Assembly (NCBI GenBank): GCA_016713665.1
Contig: JADJOR010000011.1
Span: forward strand, 434,001-498,000
Source of the DNA: Deltaproteobacteria bacterium
GTDB lineage: Bacteria > Myxococcota_A > UBA9160 > UBA4427
Length of the DNA stretch: 64,000 bases
Direction of reading: 5' to 3'
Both the position numbers and the translations under genes were made by a program. Below the pieces are notes generated by a model. That model worked only from the letters and a program-made list of their open reading frames with translations, was not told the origin of the DNA and made no database searches. Below are positions 8,777-17,150 of this stretch, in pieces (within the stretch, counting starts at the first letter, position 1; each line of letters begins with the position of its first letter).

Positions 8777-9733
8777 TCAGCGCCGCGCCATCAGCCCCGC
8801 GAGCGCGTCCCAGGTCCGGACGACCGAGCGCTGCGGATCCGCGCCGACGCCCACCGGCAGGAACGCCATCTCGTCGACCCCCGCCGCCTCGTAGGCGCGC
8901 ATCGACGCCTCGAGCGCCGCCTCGTCGCCGTGGGGCACGACGGCGTCGATCATCGCGTCGGTCCAGCCGTCGGCGAGCGCGCGATCCGCATCCGGCACGC
9001 CGCAGCGCTGCAGCAGCGCCGCATACGCCTCGAGCCGCGGATAGATCGAGAGATACGAGTGGACCCCCGCCCGCACTTCGTCGCGATTCGTCGACAGGAT
9101 GCACGGCATGATCATGACGACCGGGGGCATCGCCCTCCCCGCCTTCGCGGCGCTCGCCCGCAGCGTCGGCACGATCGTGTCCCGGACGTAGGCCGGGGGC
9201 GCGAGCCAGGGCAGGATCCCGTCGGCGACGCGGCCCGCGAGGCGCAGCATCTGCTCGCCCAGCGACGCGATCAGGATCGGCACGTCGGGCGCCTCGACGT
9301 CGATCTGCCAGTCGACCCGGAAGGTCTCGCCGTCGAGCTTCGCCTGCCCCTTCGAAAAGCATTGGCGCAGGACCTCGACGTATTCCTCCGTGTGTCGGAT
9401 CAGCCGCTCGAAGCGCAGGCCGAAGCAGCCCTCGATGATCGAGGCATGCCCGGGCCCGAGACCGAGACGGAGGCGCCCGCCGAGCGCGGCCTGGGCCGTC
9501 CGCGCGCCCATCGCCATGACGAGGGGATGGCGCGTGAAGGTCGGCATGATGTTGGTCGTGAGCAGGATCCGCTCGGTCCGCTCGCGCGCGAGGGCGAAGA
9601 CCATGAGCGGATCCATGTGATGCCCGCAGCCGAGCATCGCCGAATGGAAGCCCTGCGCCTCCGCCTTCTCGAGCCAACCGAGAGCCTGACCGAGGTCGCG
9701 GACCTCCGGCGGCAGCACGATCGATCGCTTCAT
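8777..9733 (-). CDS. Luciferase-like oxidoreductase
   Basis: Second luciferase-like TIM-barrel enzyme (318 aa). Family blocks visible are EAQGFHSAMLG near residue 25, the TRHPLVMAMGARTAQAAL helix, GGRLRLGLGPGH and the later PILIASLGEQMLRLAG strand. It is distinct from the enzyme at 5130: the DLGQAL N-terminus and the CFGLRF insertion are not shared. ATG 9733 follows a GGGGAG-like site. The neighbours are an NTF2-like gene upstream (61-bp gap) and the TupA-like gene downstream. Probably F420-dependent; substrate unknown. Confidence 0.85.
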   Translation of the reverse strand: MKRSIVLPPEVRDLGQALGWLEKAEAQGFHSAMLGCGHHMDPLMVFALARERTERILLTTNIMPTFTRHPLVMAMGARTAQAALGGRLRLGLGPGHASIIEGCFGLRFERLIRHTEEYVEVLRQCFSKGQAKLDGETFRVDWQIDVEAPDVPILIASLGEQMLRLAGRVADGILPWLAPPAYVRDTIVPTLRASAAKAGRAMPPVVMIMPCILSTNRDEVRAGVHSYLSIYPRLEAYAALLQRCGVPDADRALADGWTDAMIDAVVPHGDEAALEASMRAYEAAGVDEMAFLPVGVGADPQRSVVRTWDALAGLMARR

Positions 9734-9794
9734 CGCGTTCTCCCCTCTTCGCCCCGGCTCGCCTCGCCGGATCTGCTCCCGACGGTCGCGCGCG

Positions 9795-10271
9795 TCAGCG
9801 CCCCGCCCAGCGGCTCTGGAAGACCGCCGGCTTCTCGAAGGGCCGGATCTCGACGTAGATCCGCTCGTAACCGGTCTTCGAGATCTGCCACTGGCCGTCG
9901 CGCTTCACGTACTCGTCGCTGTAGTAGGCGGTGCCGAAGAGGATCGAGTGGGCGGGCATCTCGGGGAGCTTCGGGCCGTCGTTGATCACGCGGTCCTCGA
10001 GGTACCAGGTGCCGCGGGCCGTCGTCGGACTCGTGAGCTCGATCTCCGGGTGGTGGACCTGGTGCATCGTCACGACCTGGTTCTCCATCGCATTGCGGAG
10101 CCAGGCGACGATCGCGTCGCGGCCGACGTAGGCGTTCTTGCCGCTGTCGTAGGCGGAGACGGCGTCGACGGCAAAGGTGCTCGCGAGCAGGTCCCAGAGC
10201 TTGCAATCGACCGCGCGCAGGTAGCGGTACTTGAGCTGGCGGATGGCTTCGACTTCTTCGAGAACGTTCAT
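9795..10271 (-). CDS. NTF2/SnoaL-like protein
   Basis: Small cone-fold protein of 158 aa in the nuclear transport factor 2-like superfamily (SnoaL_4/DUF4440 type). It opens with the diagnostic helix IRQLKYRYLRAVD and carries an FAVDAV strand and a C-terminal YVKRDGQWQISKTGY strand pair. Such proteins are isomerases, dehydratases, hydroxylase partners or ligand-binding proteins, so a function cannot be assigned. ATG 10271 is the first codon that gives the family start; the frame reaches further upstream without homology. It is close in type to the protein at 48427, with similar QHHPEIEL and RGTWYL-like blocks, so the two are probably paralogues. Confidence 0.8.
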   Translation of the reverse strand: MNVLEEVEAIRQLKYRYLRAVDCKLWDLLASTFAVDAVSAYDSGKNAYVGRDAIVAWLRNAMENQVVTMHQVHHPEIELTSPTTARGTWYLEDRVINDGPKLPEMPAHSILFGTAYYSDEYVKRDGQWQISKTGYERIYVEIRPFEKPAVFQSRWAGR

Positions 10272-10432
10272 GGCAACCTCGAGGGCGGAGAGGACGGGCG
10301 GATGGGAGCAGATCCGGACCGCTCGCATGGTCCGCGAGAACGGGCGCCTCCGCCAGAGCCCGCAGCGGGGTCCGCGGCGGCGCGGAGGGCGCGCGGAAAT
10401 CGCCGATGGGCGACGGGGCGGGCGAGCTGCCT

Positions 10433-10894
10433 TCAGTCGGTGAGCTCGAATCGGATGGCGGCGGCAGACTTTTCGACGATCGCTCGCTCGGCCGGCGAGA
10501 GCCCCAGGGCCGCGTCGAAGCCCTCGACACCGAATTGCCTGGCCATCCACGGCGTCGCCCGGATCGTCTTCTCGACGAGTTCGAGGAAGGCCTGCGATCC
10601 GGGCGGGACCAGGCTCCCCATCGCCGTCCGCTCCCGCCCCGCCAGCAGGAGATCGGCCGGCCAGGGCGAGCGGAAATTCTTCCACCAGCTCTTCACGCCG
10701 GGTCGCGTCAGCAGGACGATCACGTCGTCCCCGTCCCGCTGGTAGCCGACCGGAATCGAGAATCGCCGTCCCGACGTCCGCCCCGACCACGACACGACGA
10801 GCAGCGCGCCCGACGCGAGACCGTGGAAGCGCGAGCGCAGCAGCGCCATCACGAACGGATTGACGGGTCGGATGAGCGCGTCGACGGACGCCAA
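10433..10894 (-). CDS. DDN-family deazaflavin-dependent nitroreductase-like protein
   Basis: Split-barrel flavin/deazaflavin protein of 153 aa in the F420H2-dependent quinone reductase/Ddn family (PF04075). Characteristic blocks are SWSGRTSGRRFSIPVGY near residue 35 and the LLTRPGVKSWWKNFR strand that contacts F420. Start TTG 10894 is supported by AGGAGAG four bases upstream; no ATG gives the family N-terminus. Probably cytosolic or membrane-associated. It is one of several signs that this organism makes coenzyme F420, although no F420 biosynthesis gene lies in the window. Confidence 0.82.
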   Translation of the reverse strand: MASVDALIRPVNPFVMALLRSRFHGLASGALLVVSWSGRTSGRRFSIPVGYQRDGDDVIVLLTRPGVKSWWKNFRSPWPADLLLAGRERTAMGSLVPPGSQAFLELVEKTIRATPWMARQFGVEGFDAALGLSPAERAIVEKSAAAIRFELTD

Positions 10895-10925
10895 GCTTCT
10901 CTCCTCTGGTCCGATGCGAGCCGCG

Positions 10926-11330
10926 CTAATCGATCACCGCGAACGCACTGATCTCGACGAGCATCCCCTCCCCCGCCAGCGACTGGACGCCGATCATGGT
11001 CGACGCGTTCGGGGGAAACGGCTTGCCGTCGAGGGCGACGGCCATCGCCTTCTGGAAGATCTCGACCTTCTGCGCGTCGAGGCCGACGATGTACATGTTC
11101 GTGCTGACGATCTGCTCGACGGTCCCCCCGATCGATTCGACCGCGGTCCGCAGGTTGCGAAACGCCTGCACGACCTGGGCGAAGAGATCGCCGGCGCCGA
11201 TCAGGTTGAAGCGCTCGTCGAACCCGCCCTGCCCCGCGATGAAGGCGAGACGCCCGCCCTTCGTCCGCACGATCTGCGTGAAGGCATCGAGGACGAAGAG
11301 GCCCTTCGGGTTGATGCGCTCGATTTCCAT
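10926..11330 (-). CDS. RidA/YjgF-family protein lacking the catalytic Arg
   Basis: Trimeric RidA-fold protein of 134 aa. Blocks present are LAFIAGQGGFDE, the central NLRTAVESIGGT helix and the closing LVEISAFAV strand. In archetypal RidA the active-site Arg sits in a PARS-type motif before the last strands. Here that position reads PPNASTMIG, so the imine-deaminase Arg appears absent, and the protein may belong to a different RidA subgroup. ATG 11330 has AAGGAGAGC upstream. It lies about 100 bp after the MOSC gene on the same strand and 32 bp before the DDN-like gene, so shared transcription is possible. Confidence 0.82.
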   Translation of the reverse strand: MEIERINPKGLFVLDAFTQIVRTKGGRLAFIAGQGGFDERFNLIGAGDLFAQVVQAFRNLRTAVESIGGTVEQIVSTNMYIVGLDAQKVEIFQKAMAVALDGKPFPPNASTMIGVQSLAGEGMLVEISAFAVID

Positions 11331-11432
11331 GCTGCTCTCCTTTTCACGTTCTCGCGTTCCCGCGTCCCCGCGTCCTCGTCGCCCCCTGGCCGCAAGAGCT
11401 CGCTTCGGCGCGGTCTTCCGCCCGTGCGCGAC

Positions 11433-12329
11433 TCATGCGTCCGCGAGGCGGATCGGATCGCCGACGCGGACGTGGCCCGGGCACAGGACGGTGACCCCGA
11501 CGCCGAGGTTCATGCTGCAGTCGCGGACCAGGGCGCGCATGATGCGCGGATCCTTCGGGAGCCCGGGCTGGGCGTGGGTCGTCATGCTGCAGCGCATCAT
11601 CGGCATCGTGAATGCGAGGCGGACTTCGCCGATCGAGACGATGTGGCCGACCCAGGCGAGCTCGGGCCAGGGCGTCTCGCCGGGCCCCGGTCCGTCGAGC
11701 TCGACGACGAGGTTCGGCCGGAAGCGCCGGGGCTCGATGGTCGAATCGGGGACGAGGGCAGCGAAGTGGGCGAGCGATTGGTGGGAGAGGAGATGGAGGT
11801 CGAAGAAATCGAAGTAGGTCCCGGGCGGCGAGACGTACTCACCGACGACCGAAAGATCGACCGGCGGCTCGCCCATCGCCGGGATCGACTCGCTCGGGAG
11901 CAGCTCGCTCGCGGCGCGGATCTCGGACTCCGGATCGGTGATCGGACGCGCGCGGCGGTAGTGGGCCTTCGCGTTGGCCGGGAGGCGGGGACACAGCTCG
12001 ACCGACCGGCCGAGGCACCGCGACAATCGGGACGCGAGCTCGGGATCGTCGGACCGGATCGTGCTTCCGTCGCCCAGCGCGAGCTCGACGCGGGCTGAGC
12101 CCTCGACCTCCGGCGACTCGACATAACGCGCGCCGAGGCCGAGCAGCGCGGGCAGCTTCTTCGCCCCGCGGATCTCGCCTGCGCCGACGTCCCGGATCGC
12201 CCAGGCGCGGTCCCCGACGACGCCGAAGCGCATCGCCACGTCCGACGCTGCGATCGACTCCCCGGCCATCGACTTGACCGGATGGCGATGGATCTCGCGC
12301 AGGCAACCGATCGTCCGTCCGATCGTCAT
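11433..12329 (-). CDS. MOSC domain protein
   Basis: Molybdenum-cofactor-binding MOSC protein of 298 aa. The N-terminal beta-barrel motif HRHPVKSMAGES starts near residue 13, and the MOSC domain follows, ending in LCPGHVRVGDPI. The conserved Cys is probably in MPMMRCSMTT. The family includes mARC/YcbX-like enzymes that reduce N-hydroxylated or N-oxide compounds. Start ATG 12329 (MTIGRTIGCL) lies 11 nt after the stop of the upstream amidohydrolase, so the two are operonic. The long open frame upstream of this ATG is only antiphase reading of that amidohydrolase. Confidence 0.88.
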   Translation of the reverse strand: MTIGRTIGCLREIHRHPVKSMAGESIAASDVAMRFGVVGDRAWAIRDVGAGEIRGAKKLPALLGLGARYVESPEVEGSARVELALGDGSTIRSDDPELASRLSRCLGRSVELCPRLPANAKAHYRRARPITDPESEIRAASELLPSESIPAMGEPPVDLSVVGEYVSPPGTYFDFFDLHLLSHQSLAHFAALVPDSTIEPRRFRPNLVVELDGPGPGETPWPELAWVGHIVSIGEVRLAFTMPMMRCSMTTHAQPGLPKDPRIMRALVRDCSMNLGVGVTVLCPGHVRVGDPIRLADA

Positions 12330-12340
12330 CGTCGCTCCGT

Positions 12341-13891
12341 TCAGGTCGGCCCCGCGCCGGCCGCCTTGCGCTCGGCTTCGACGACCTGCCTCGCCTCCGC
12401 CTCGACCCGCGTGCCCTCGAAGAAGCGCGGGTTCATGCGCGTGTAGAAGCGGATCGGATTGGTGCAGACGAAGTCGCGGAAATCGCCCTCGTCGAGGTGG
12501 TCGTGCTCGACGAGCTCGAAGGCCTCGCTGAGGATCCCTTCCATGTCGGGCACGTCCCAGTGGCCCATGTCCGAGCTGAACATCGCCCGGAGCTTCGCGC
12601 CGTGGGGATTCGATTTCGCGCTGAAGGCCCAGGCGACGGTCGGATCGTCGGCCTCGCAGCCGAAGTAGAAGGCCGGGATGAACTGTCGGACGATGTCCTC
12701 CTCCCGATCGATGCCGCACTGGACCCACTCGTCGGTGAAGGGCGGCTCGGGCTCGAGGCTCGCGAGACTCTCGACGAGACCGGGAACGCCCGGATGGAAG
12801 CGCGCGTCGCGGTACCGCTCGAAGAGCGAGAGCACGAGCGCGCGGTCGAGACGCTTCGGATCGAGATGGCCGATCGTCTTGCGATTGCGCTTCTGCCAAT
12901 GCGAGACGATGTCGGCGAACAGGATGCAGGCCCAGCCGACGCCCCCCTCGAGCAGACCGAAGGCGAGCTCGGGAAAGCGGTGGGGAACGCCGCCCATGAA
13001 GATCGAGCGGCAGAAGGCCTCGGCGCTCGCGGCGAACGAGCCGATGTGGTTCGCCATGTAGTTCGAGACCGAGCGCCGGCTGCCCCAGCCCATGCCCGGC
13101 GTGTGCGAGGCGGGCGCGGCGCCGAGCTCGATGCAGCGGCGCCAGAACGGGTCGTAGTCGTATTCGGCGTCGAGGCCGAGGGCGTCGAGCCGTTCCCCGC
13201 TGCCGGAGCCCCAGTTCGGGAGCTTCGGATCGTGCGCGGCACCGCCCTGCGAGCCGCCGGCCGCTCCGCCGTTCGCGCCACCGATCGGGCGATGCACCAC
13301 GCCGTTGATCATGATCGCCTTCAGTCCCAGCCTTCCGACCGCGTGCTCGAGCTCGGCGATCGCCTCCTGCGGCGTATGCGTCGGGATCTGGGCTGCGGGG
13401 GTCATGCGATCGGCGTAGGGCGCGTAGACCTCGGCGTTGAAGGCGTTGAGGGCACGGCAGGCGACCTGGCGGATCTCGGCGTCGCGGATCGCCGTCGTCG
13501 TCAGCGTCCGGCTGCCGTAGAGGACGGCGAAGTCGATCCCGAAATCGTCGAGGCGCTCGTACATCAGCTTCGGGATGTGGCTCGTCGCGCGATCGAGGCT
13601 GTTCGCCGCCGGCAGCGACCACCACGAGGGCCGCGTCGCCCAGACCCGGCGCCGATCCTCCCAGGAGAGCGCGCTCCAGGGCCGGAGCACCATGTCGTCG
13701 AAGTCCATGCCGCCGACGGCGCGGAAGCGCTTCACCATGTCGCCGCCCGCGATGTCGCGGACGTAATCCTCGAAGAACGGCATGAAGACGGGCGGCGTCT
13801 CGATGACGTGTCCGTCGGCGTCGATCACCGGATGCCCGAGCCGCGCCCGCAGCCGCGCCGCCTCCGTGTCCCCGCGTCCGATCGTCTTCAT
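12341..13891 (-). CDS. Amidohydrolase family 2, metal-dependent TIM-barrel hydrolase
   Basis: Large amidohydrolase_2 (PF04909) member of 516 aa. The metal segment reads PVIDADGHVIETP near residue 22, and the C-terminal SSDMGHWDVPDM segment carries the conserved Asp/His region seen in this subgroup. Residues about 190-240 hold a Gly/Ala-rich insertion (GGANGGAAGGSQGG) absent from the paralogue at 58595. ATG 13891 (MKTIGRGDTEAARL) begins the family start. Order on the minus strand is sulfotransferase, unknown protein, this gene, MOSC, with 9-11 nt gaps, so it is one operon. Decarboxylase or hydrolase activity cannot be separated by sequence. Confidence 0.88.
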   Translation of the reverse strand: MKTIGRGDTEAARLRARLGHPVIDADGHVIETPPVFMPFFEDYVRDIAGGDMVKRFRAVGGMDFDDMVLRPWSALSWEDRRRVWATRPSWWSLPAANSLDRATSHIPKLMYERLDDFGIDFAVLYGSRTLTTTAIRDAEIRQVACRALNAFNAEVYAPYADRMTPAAQIPTHTPQEAIAELEHAVGRLGLKAIMINGVVHRPIGGANGGAAGGSQGGAAHDPKLPNWGSGSGERLDALGLDAEYDYDPFWRRCIELGAAPASHTPGMGWGSRRSVSNYMANHIGSFAASAEAFCRSIFMGGVPHRFPELAFGLLEGGVGWACILFADIVSHWQKRNRKTIGHLDPKRLDRALVLSLFERYRDARFHPGVPGLVESLASLEPEPPFTDEWVQCGIDREEDIVRQFIPAFYFGCEADDPTVAWAFSAKSNPHGAKLRAMFSSDMGHWDVPDMEGILSEAFELVEHDHLDEGDFRDFVCTNPIRFYTRMNPRFFEGTRVEAEARQVVEAERKAAGAGPT

Positions 13892-13901
13892 CGTGTCCCT
13901 T

Positions 13902-14459
13902 TCAACGCCGCGCGCCGGCCCGCAGGGCCTCGGCATGGAGCGCCAGCTCGTCGTGCTGCGCGAAGCGCAGGCGGAAGGCCGTCTCCGCGATCCGCGGGAG
14001 CAGGGCATCGACCGCCGGCACGTCGACCTGCTTCGCCACGTCCGCCGCGCCCGCGCGGATCAGCATCGGCAGCAATCGCGAGCGCAAGCGATCCAGGGCC
14101 CAGGCGAGCGGGTCGCCGTCGGCGATCGGATCGAGGTGGATCATCTCGTTGCTCTTCGCGCGCCACGAGACGTAGTGGTAGTGGGGATCTTCCTGGAAGC
14201 AGTCGAAGCGCAGGAACTCGCGCTCCTCGCCGTCCTGCCGCCCGAAGACGTGGAGCGAGACGCCGCGATCGTCGACCGGGCCGTCGGTCTCGACGCCCGG
14301 CACGTCGCCGTTCGCGGACTCGAGCTCGACCGCTGCGGCGATCGCGTCGGTCAGCAATCGATACTCGACGCCGATCTTGAGCCCCCCGGCCTCGAACCAG
14401 TGGGTATGGGCCTCGAGCGGCGGGATCGGCATCAGGCTGTAGCGGGTGATGTGGGACAT
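13902..14459 (-). CDS. Conserved protein of unknown function, DUF7700-like
   Basis: Protein of 185 aa that I do not recognise with certainty; the layout resembles DUF7700-type proteins. Visible features are an early EAHTHWFEAGGLKIGVEY strand pair, a His/aromatic block CFQEDPHYHYVSW near residue 88, and an alpha-helical C-terminal half from about residue 115. There is no signal peptide or membrane segment. It sits between a sulfotransferase (stop 9 nt upstream) and the amidohydrolase (start 10 nt downstream), so it is translated from the same message and probably serves the same pathway. Confidence 0.7.
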   Translation of the reverse strand: MSHITRYSLMPIPPLEAHTHWFEAGGLKIGVEYRLLTDAIAAAVELESANGDVPGVETDGPVDDRGVSLHVFGRQDGEEREFLRFDCFQEDPHYHYVSWRAKSNEMIHLDPIADGDPLAWALDRLRSRLLPMLIRAGAADVAKQVDVPAVDALLPRIAETAFRLRFAQHDELALHAEALRAGARR

Positions 14460-14468
14460 GGTCGAACC

Positions 14469-15638
14469 CTAGCGAATGAAGCGCTCCCGGTACTCGCGAT
14501 AGCGGGCCTTCAAGCCGGCTTCCGTGTAGCCGAAGGTCGAGGGCTCGTACTCGTGAGGCGGCCGCTGGTCGCGCCGGTTGGCGGCGAGCCAGGCCGCCTG
14601 GGCCTCGCGAGCCGCCTGCGTGTGCTCCCAGCCGACGAACTCGCAGATCCGGGCGGCGACGCCGAGGGGGTCGCGGGCGGTGTCCCGGTAGTCGACGTCG
14701 AAGAACTTGTCGGCGTTCCCGGCGTCCCGGACCTGCATGCAGCGGCGGATGCCGCGGGCCATCTTCTCGTCCCAGTAGGTTCCGCAGACGACCGGATCGG
14801 CGGTGTCGCTGTTCTGCTGCCAGAGCGAATAGCAGAGGCTCGCCCAGGACGGGATCGTCTCGAGCGGATCGCGGTGGGTCTGGACGATCTTCGCACCCGG
14901 GAAGACCTTCAGCACGACGTCGCAGTTGTGGATGTGCTGCGGCGACTTCAGGATCCAGCGCTCGGCGACGAGGCCCCGCTTGCGCTTCTGCCACTGCAGG
15001 AATTGCAGCAGCCGCCGCAGATGCTCGTAGCCCGGCGTCTGGTCGAGGGACTCGCGCCAGGGACCGAAGCCGAGGAGCTTCGCGAAGGACTCGGGCGAAT
15101 CGCTGTAGAAGGACTGCTCGAGGAGCAGGATCTCCTCGTCGGCCTGCATCGCGTCGAGGGGATGGATCGACTCGAGCCCCGGGACCGTCGCGTACATCAT
15201 CTCGACTTCGGCGAGGGCCGCCTTGATCCGTTGCTCGGGGTTCTCGACCGTCTCCCCGGCAAAGGGCACCGGGAAGCGCCCCTCCCACCAGAGCGGCGCG
15301 TGGGCCCGCGGATCGGCGGCGAGCAGCCGCTGGAGCAGCGTCGAGCCCGTCCGCCCGAAGCCCACGATCACGATCGGGTCGACGATCCGCTCGCGCGCGA
15401 TCTCCGGGTATTGCGCCCAGTAGGACTCGAAGCGCAGATTCGTCGCGAGCAGCCCGACGATCCGCTCCCGCTGGATCGCGCGGCCCATCGCGTTGAGATT
15501 CGACTCCTTCTCGAAGCCCTCGAGCAGGCGCCGCAGGACCGGCAGATAGAACTCGTTCGAGAAATCGCCGACCCCGGCCCGGGTCTTCGCGTCGCGCAGG
15601 ATGGCGTCGTAATCGAGATCGACCATTGCTTCGGACAT
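14469..15638 (-). CDS. PAPS-dependent sulfotransferase family protein
   Basis: Sulfotransferase (PF13469-like) of 389 aa. The 5'-phosphosulfate loop is VGFGRTGSTLLQRLL near residue 110, and the 3'-phosphate region reads THRDPLETIPSW. ATG 15638 (MSEAMVDLDYDAIL) has GAGGAGAGGACGACG upstream. The C-terminal YTEAGLKARYREYRERF segment is typical of this family. It transfers sulfuryl from PAPS to a hydroxylated acceptor, or acts as a non-classical member. It is first in an operon with the unknown 185-aa protein, an amidohydrolase and MOSC. This is one of three such proteins in the window. Confidence 0.88.
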   Translation of the reverse strand: MSEAMVDLDYDAILRDAKTRAGVGDFSNEFYLPVLRRLLEGFEKESNLNAMGRAIQRERIVGLLATNLRFESYWAQYPEIARERIVDPIVIVGFGRTGSTLLQRLLAADPRAHAPLWWEGRFPVPFAGETVENPEQRIKAALAEVEMMYATVPGLESIHPLDAMQADEEILLLEQSFYSDSPESFAKLLGFGPWRESLDQTPGYEHLRRLLQFLQWQKRKRGLVAERWILKSPQHIHNCDVVLKVFPGAKIVQTHRDPLETIPSWASLCYSLWQQNSDTADPVVCGTYWDEKMARGIRRCMQVRDAGNADKFFDVDYRDTARDPLGVAARICEFVGWEHTQAAREAQAAWLAANRRDQRPPHEYEPSTFGYTEAGLKARYREYRERFIR

Positions 15639-15694
15639 CGTCGTCCTCTCCTCGCCTGCCTGCTCGGCGCCCAGCCCCGGCCGGGGTCGCACGG

Positions 15695-15720
15695 GACGGG
15701 CACCGCCTTTGGCGCCCGTC
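15695..15720. other. GC-rich hairpin after the NTF2-like gene
   Basis: Inverted repeat with 7-bp arms GACGGGC and GCCCGTC, a mismatch and two further pairs, starting 6 bases past the stop codon of the 15727-16287 gene. No T tract follows on either strand, so it is not a classic intrinsic terminator. It may stabilise the 3' end or mark a Rho-dependent end. Confidence 0.35.
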
Positions 15721-15726
15721 GGGGCT

Positions 15727-16287
15727 TCACGCTTGCCGCACGGCGAGATCGCCTTCGAGATTGTCGGGCCCCCAGTAGGCGCGCATCGAGACGATCTTCC
15801 CGCCGCGCCCGAAGTCGAAGACGTCGATCACGTGGAGCTTCGAGGAGGGCGAGCTCGCGATCAGCGGGAAAGCCACCGAGTTGCCCGCGCAGCGGACGGC
15901 ACCGTCGTGGGCGATCGTGACGTTCATGTCGAAGCCCATCTGGTAGAGCCCGGCGATCGCCTTGTGGCCCACCGCCGGCGGCAGCCCGAGCGGATCCTCC
16001 ATCGTGGCCTTCGGCGCGTAGAGAGAGAGGATCGTCGCCGTGTCGCGGCCGTTGTAGGCCGCGATGTAGCGCTCGACGATCGCGAGCTTCTCGGGCCCCG
16101 AGAGCACCGGCACGAAGGGCTTCGGCGCCGACTTCTTCGTCGCGCCCTTTGCGGCCGCGCGCTTCTTCGTCGTCCCGGCCTTCGCCTTCGAGGCCTTCTT
16201 CGCCGTGCCCTTGCCCGCGGCGCTCTTCCGGGCGCTGCCCTTCTTCGCGACCGACTTGCCCGTCGTCCGCCCCTTCCGACTGCTCAT
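15727..16287 (-). CDS. NTF2-like (steroid isomerase-type) protein with Lys/Ala-rich N-terminal tail
   Basis: Protein of 186 aa in two parts. Residues 1-58 are almost only Lys, Ala, Gly, Ser and Thr with repeated AKK/KKS units, like histone H1 or bacterial HU/Hc1 tails. Residues 60-186 form an NTF2-like domain with the IVERYIAAYNGRDTATILS helix and the ATMEDPLG strand found in ketosteroid isomerase-like proteins. ATG 16287 overlaps the stop of the upstream SDR as ATGA, so translation is coupled. A conserved domain behind a polycationic tail suggests binding to nucleic acid, polyphosphate or acidic membranes. The tail function is inference. Confidence 0.85.
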   Translation of the reverse strand: MSSRKGRTTGKSVAKKGSARKSAAGKGTAKKASKAKAGTTKKRAAAKGATKKSAPKPFVPVLSGPEKLAIVERYIAAYNGRDTATILSLYAPKATMEDPLGLPPAVGHKAIAGLYQMGFDMNVTIAHDGAVRCAGNSVAFPLIASSPSSKLHVIDVFDFGRGGKIVSMRAYWGPDNLEGDLAVRQA

Positions 16288-17138
16288 CGCTGCTTCCCTT
16301 CCGGCGCATGGTCCGCCTGGATCGTCACCGCCTCCCACTCGTCGAGGGCGGTCCGGATGGTCTCGAGCTTCGCACGATACGTGTCGAGGACGAGCTTGCC
16401 CAGCAGCAGCTGCCGCGGCGGGTTCGCCGCCCGGACGACCTCGAGCAGCGCCCACGCCGCGCCGCGCGGGTCGCCCGGCTGCTGGCCGTCCATGTCGGCG
16501 ATCATCTGGGCCCGGGCATGGACCGCGGCGTAGTCGTCGATCCGGGTCTTCGAGCGCTTCATCGAGCGCCCCGCCCAGTCCGTCCGATAGGGCCCGGCCT
16601 CGAGCGCCGAGACCCGGATGCCGAAAGGCGCGACCTCCTCGACGAGCGCCTCGGTCAGCGCCTCGACCGCCCACTTGGTCGTGCTGTAGTAACCCGTCCC
16701 CGGCTTCGACATGAGACCGGCCTGGGAGGAGTTCTGGATGATGTGCCCGCTCTTCTGGCGCCGCATGTGCGGGAGCACCGCGCGGGTCATGGCGAGCAGC
16801 CCCCAGAAATTCGTCTCGAACATCGCCCGCACGTCCGCCTCGTCGCCCTCTTCGATGGCGGCGAGGTAGCCGTAGGCGGCGTTGTTGACGAGCACGTCGA
16901 TGCGCCCGAACTCGGCGATCGTCGCCGCGACGGACGCCTCGACCTGACGCTTGTCCGTCACGTCGAGGGCGAGCGCCCTCGCCCGCTCGGGATGCGCCTC
17001 GACGAACTCGCGCAACGTCTTCGGGTCGCGCGCCGTCGTGACGACGCGGTAGCCCGCGGCGAGCGCGGCGAAGGCGAACTCGCGGCCCATGCCCGACGAG
17101 CAGCCGGTGATCAACCAGACCTTGTCTTCTTCGGCCAT
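16284..17138 (-). CDS. Short-chain dehydrogenase/reductase
   Basis: SDR of 284 aa of the extended-classical type. The loop is TGCSSGMG near residue 11, NNAAYG lies near residue 89, Ser is in NSSQAG and the catalytic pair is in YYSTTKWA. It has a C-terminal extension beyond the core that packs at the substrate site in related oxidoreductases. ATG 17138; its stop TGA overlaps the start of the NTF2-like gene (ATGA). The DUF1214 gene ends 12 nt upstream. Order DUF1214, SDR, NTF2-like is one operon probably read from the promoter inside the 18522-18548 palindrome. Confidence 0.9.
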   Translation of the reverse strand: MAEEDKVWLITGCSSGMGREFAFAALAAGYRVVTTARDPKTLREFVEAHPERARALALDVTDKRQVEASVAATIAEFGRIDVLVNNAAYGYLAAIEEGDEADVRAMFETNFWGLLAMTRAVLPHMRRQKSGHIIQNSSQAGLMSKPGTGYYSTTKWAVEALTEALVEEVAPFGIRVSALEAGPYRTDWAGRSMKRSKTRIDDYAAVHARAQMIADMDGQQPGDPRGAAWALLEVVRAANPPRQLLLGKLVLDTYRAKLETIRTALDEWEAVTIQADHAPEGKQR

Positions 17139-17150
17139 CGGTTTCGCGCC

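Noticed and set aside
15695..15720. Intrinsic terminator after the NTF2-like gene
   Set aside because: The hairpin is convincing but no T tract follows, so I list it only as a hairpin.
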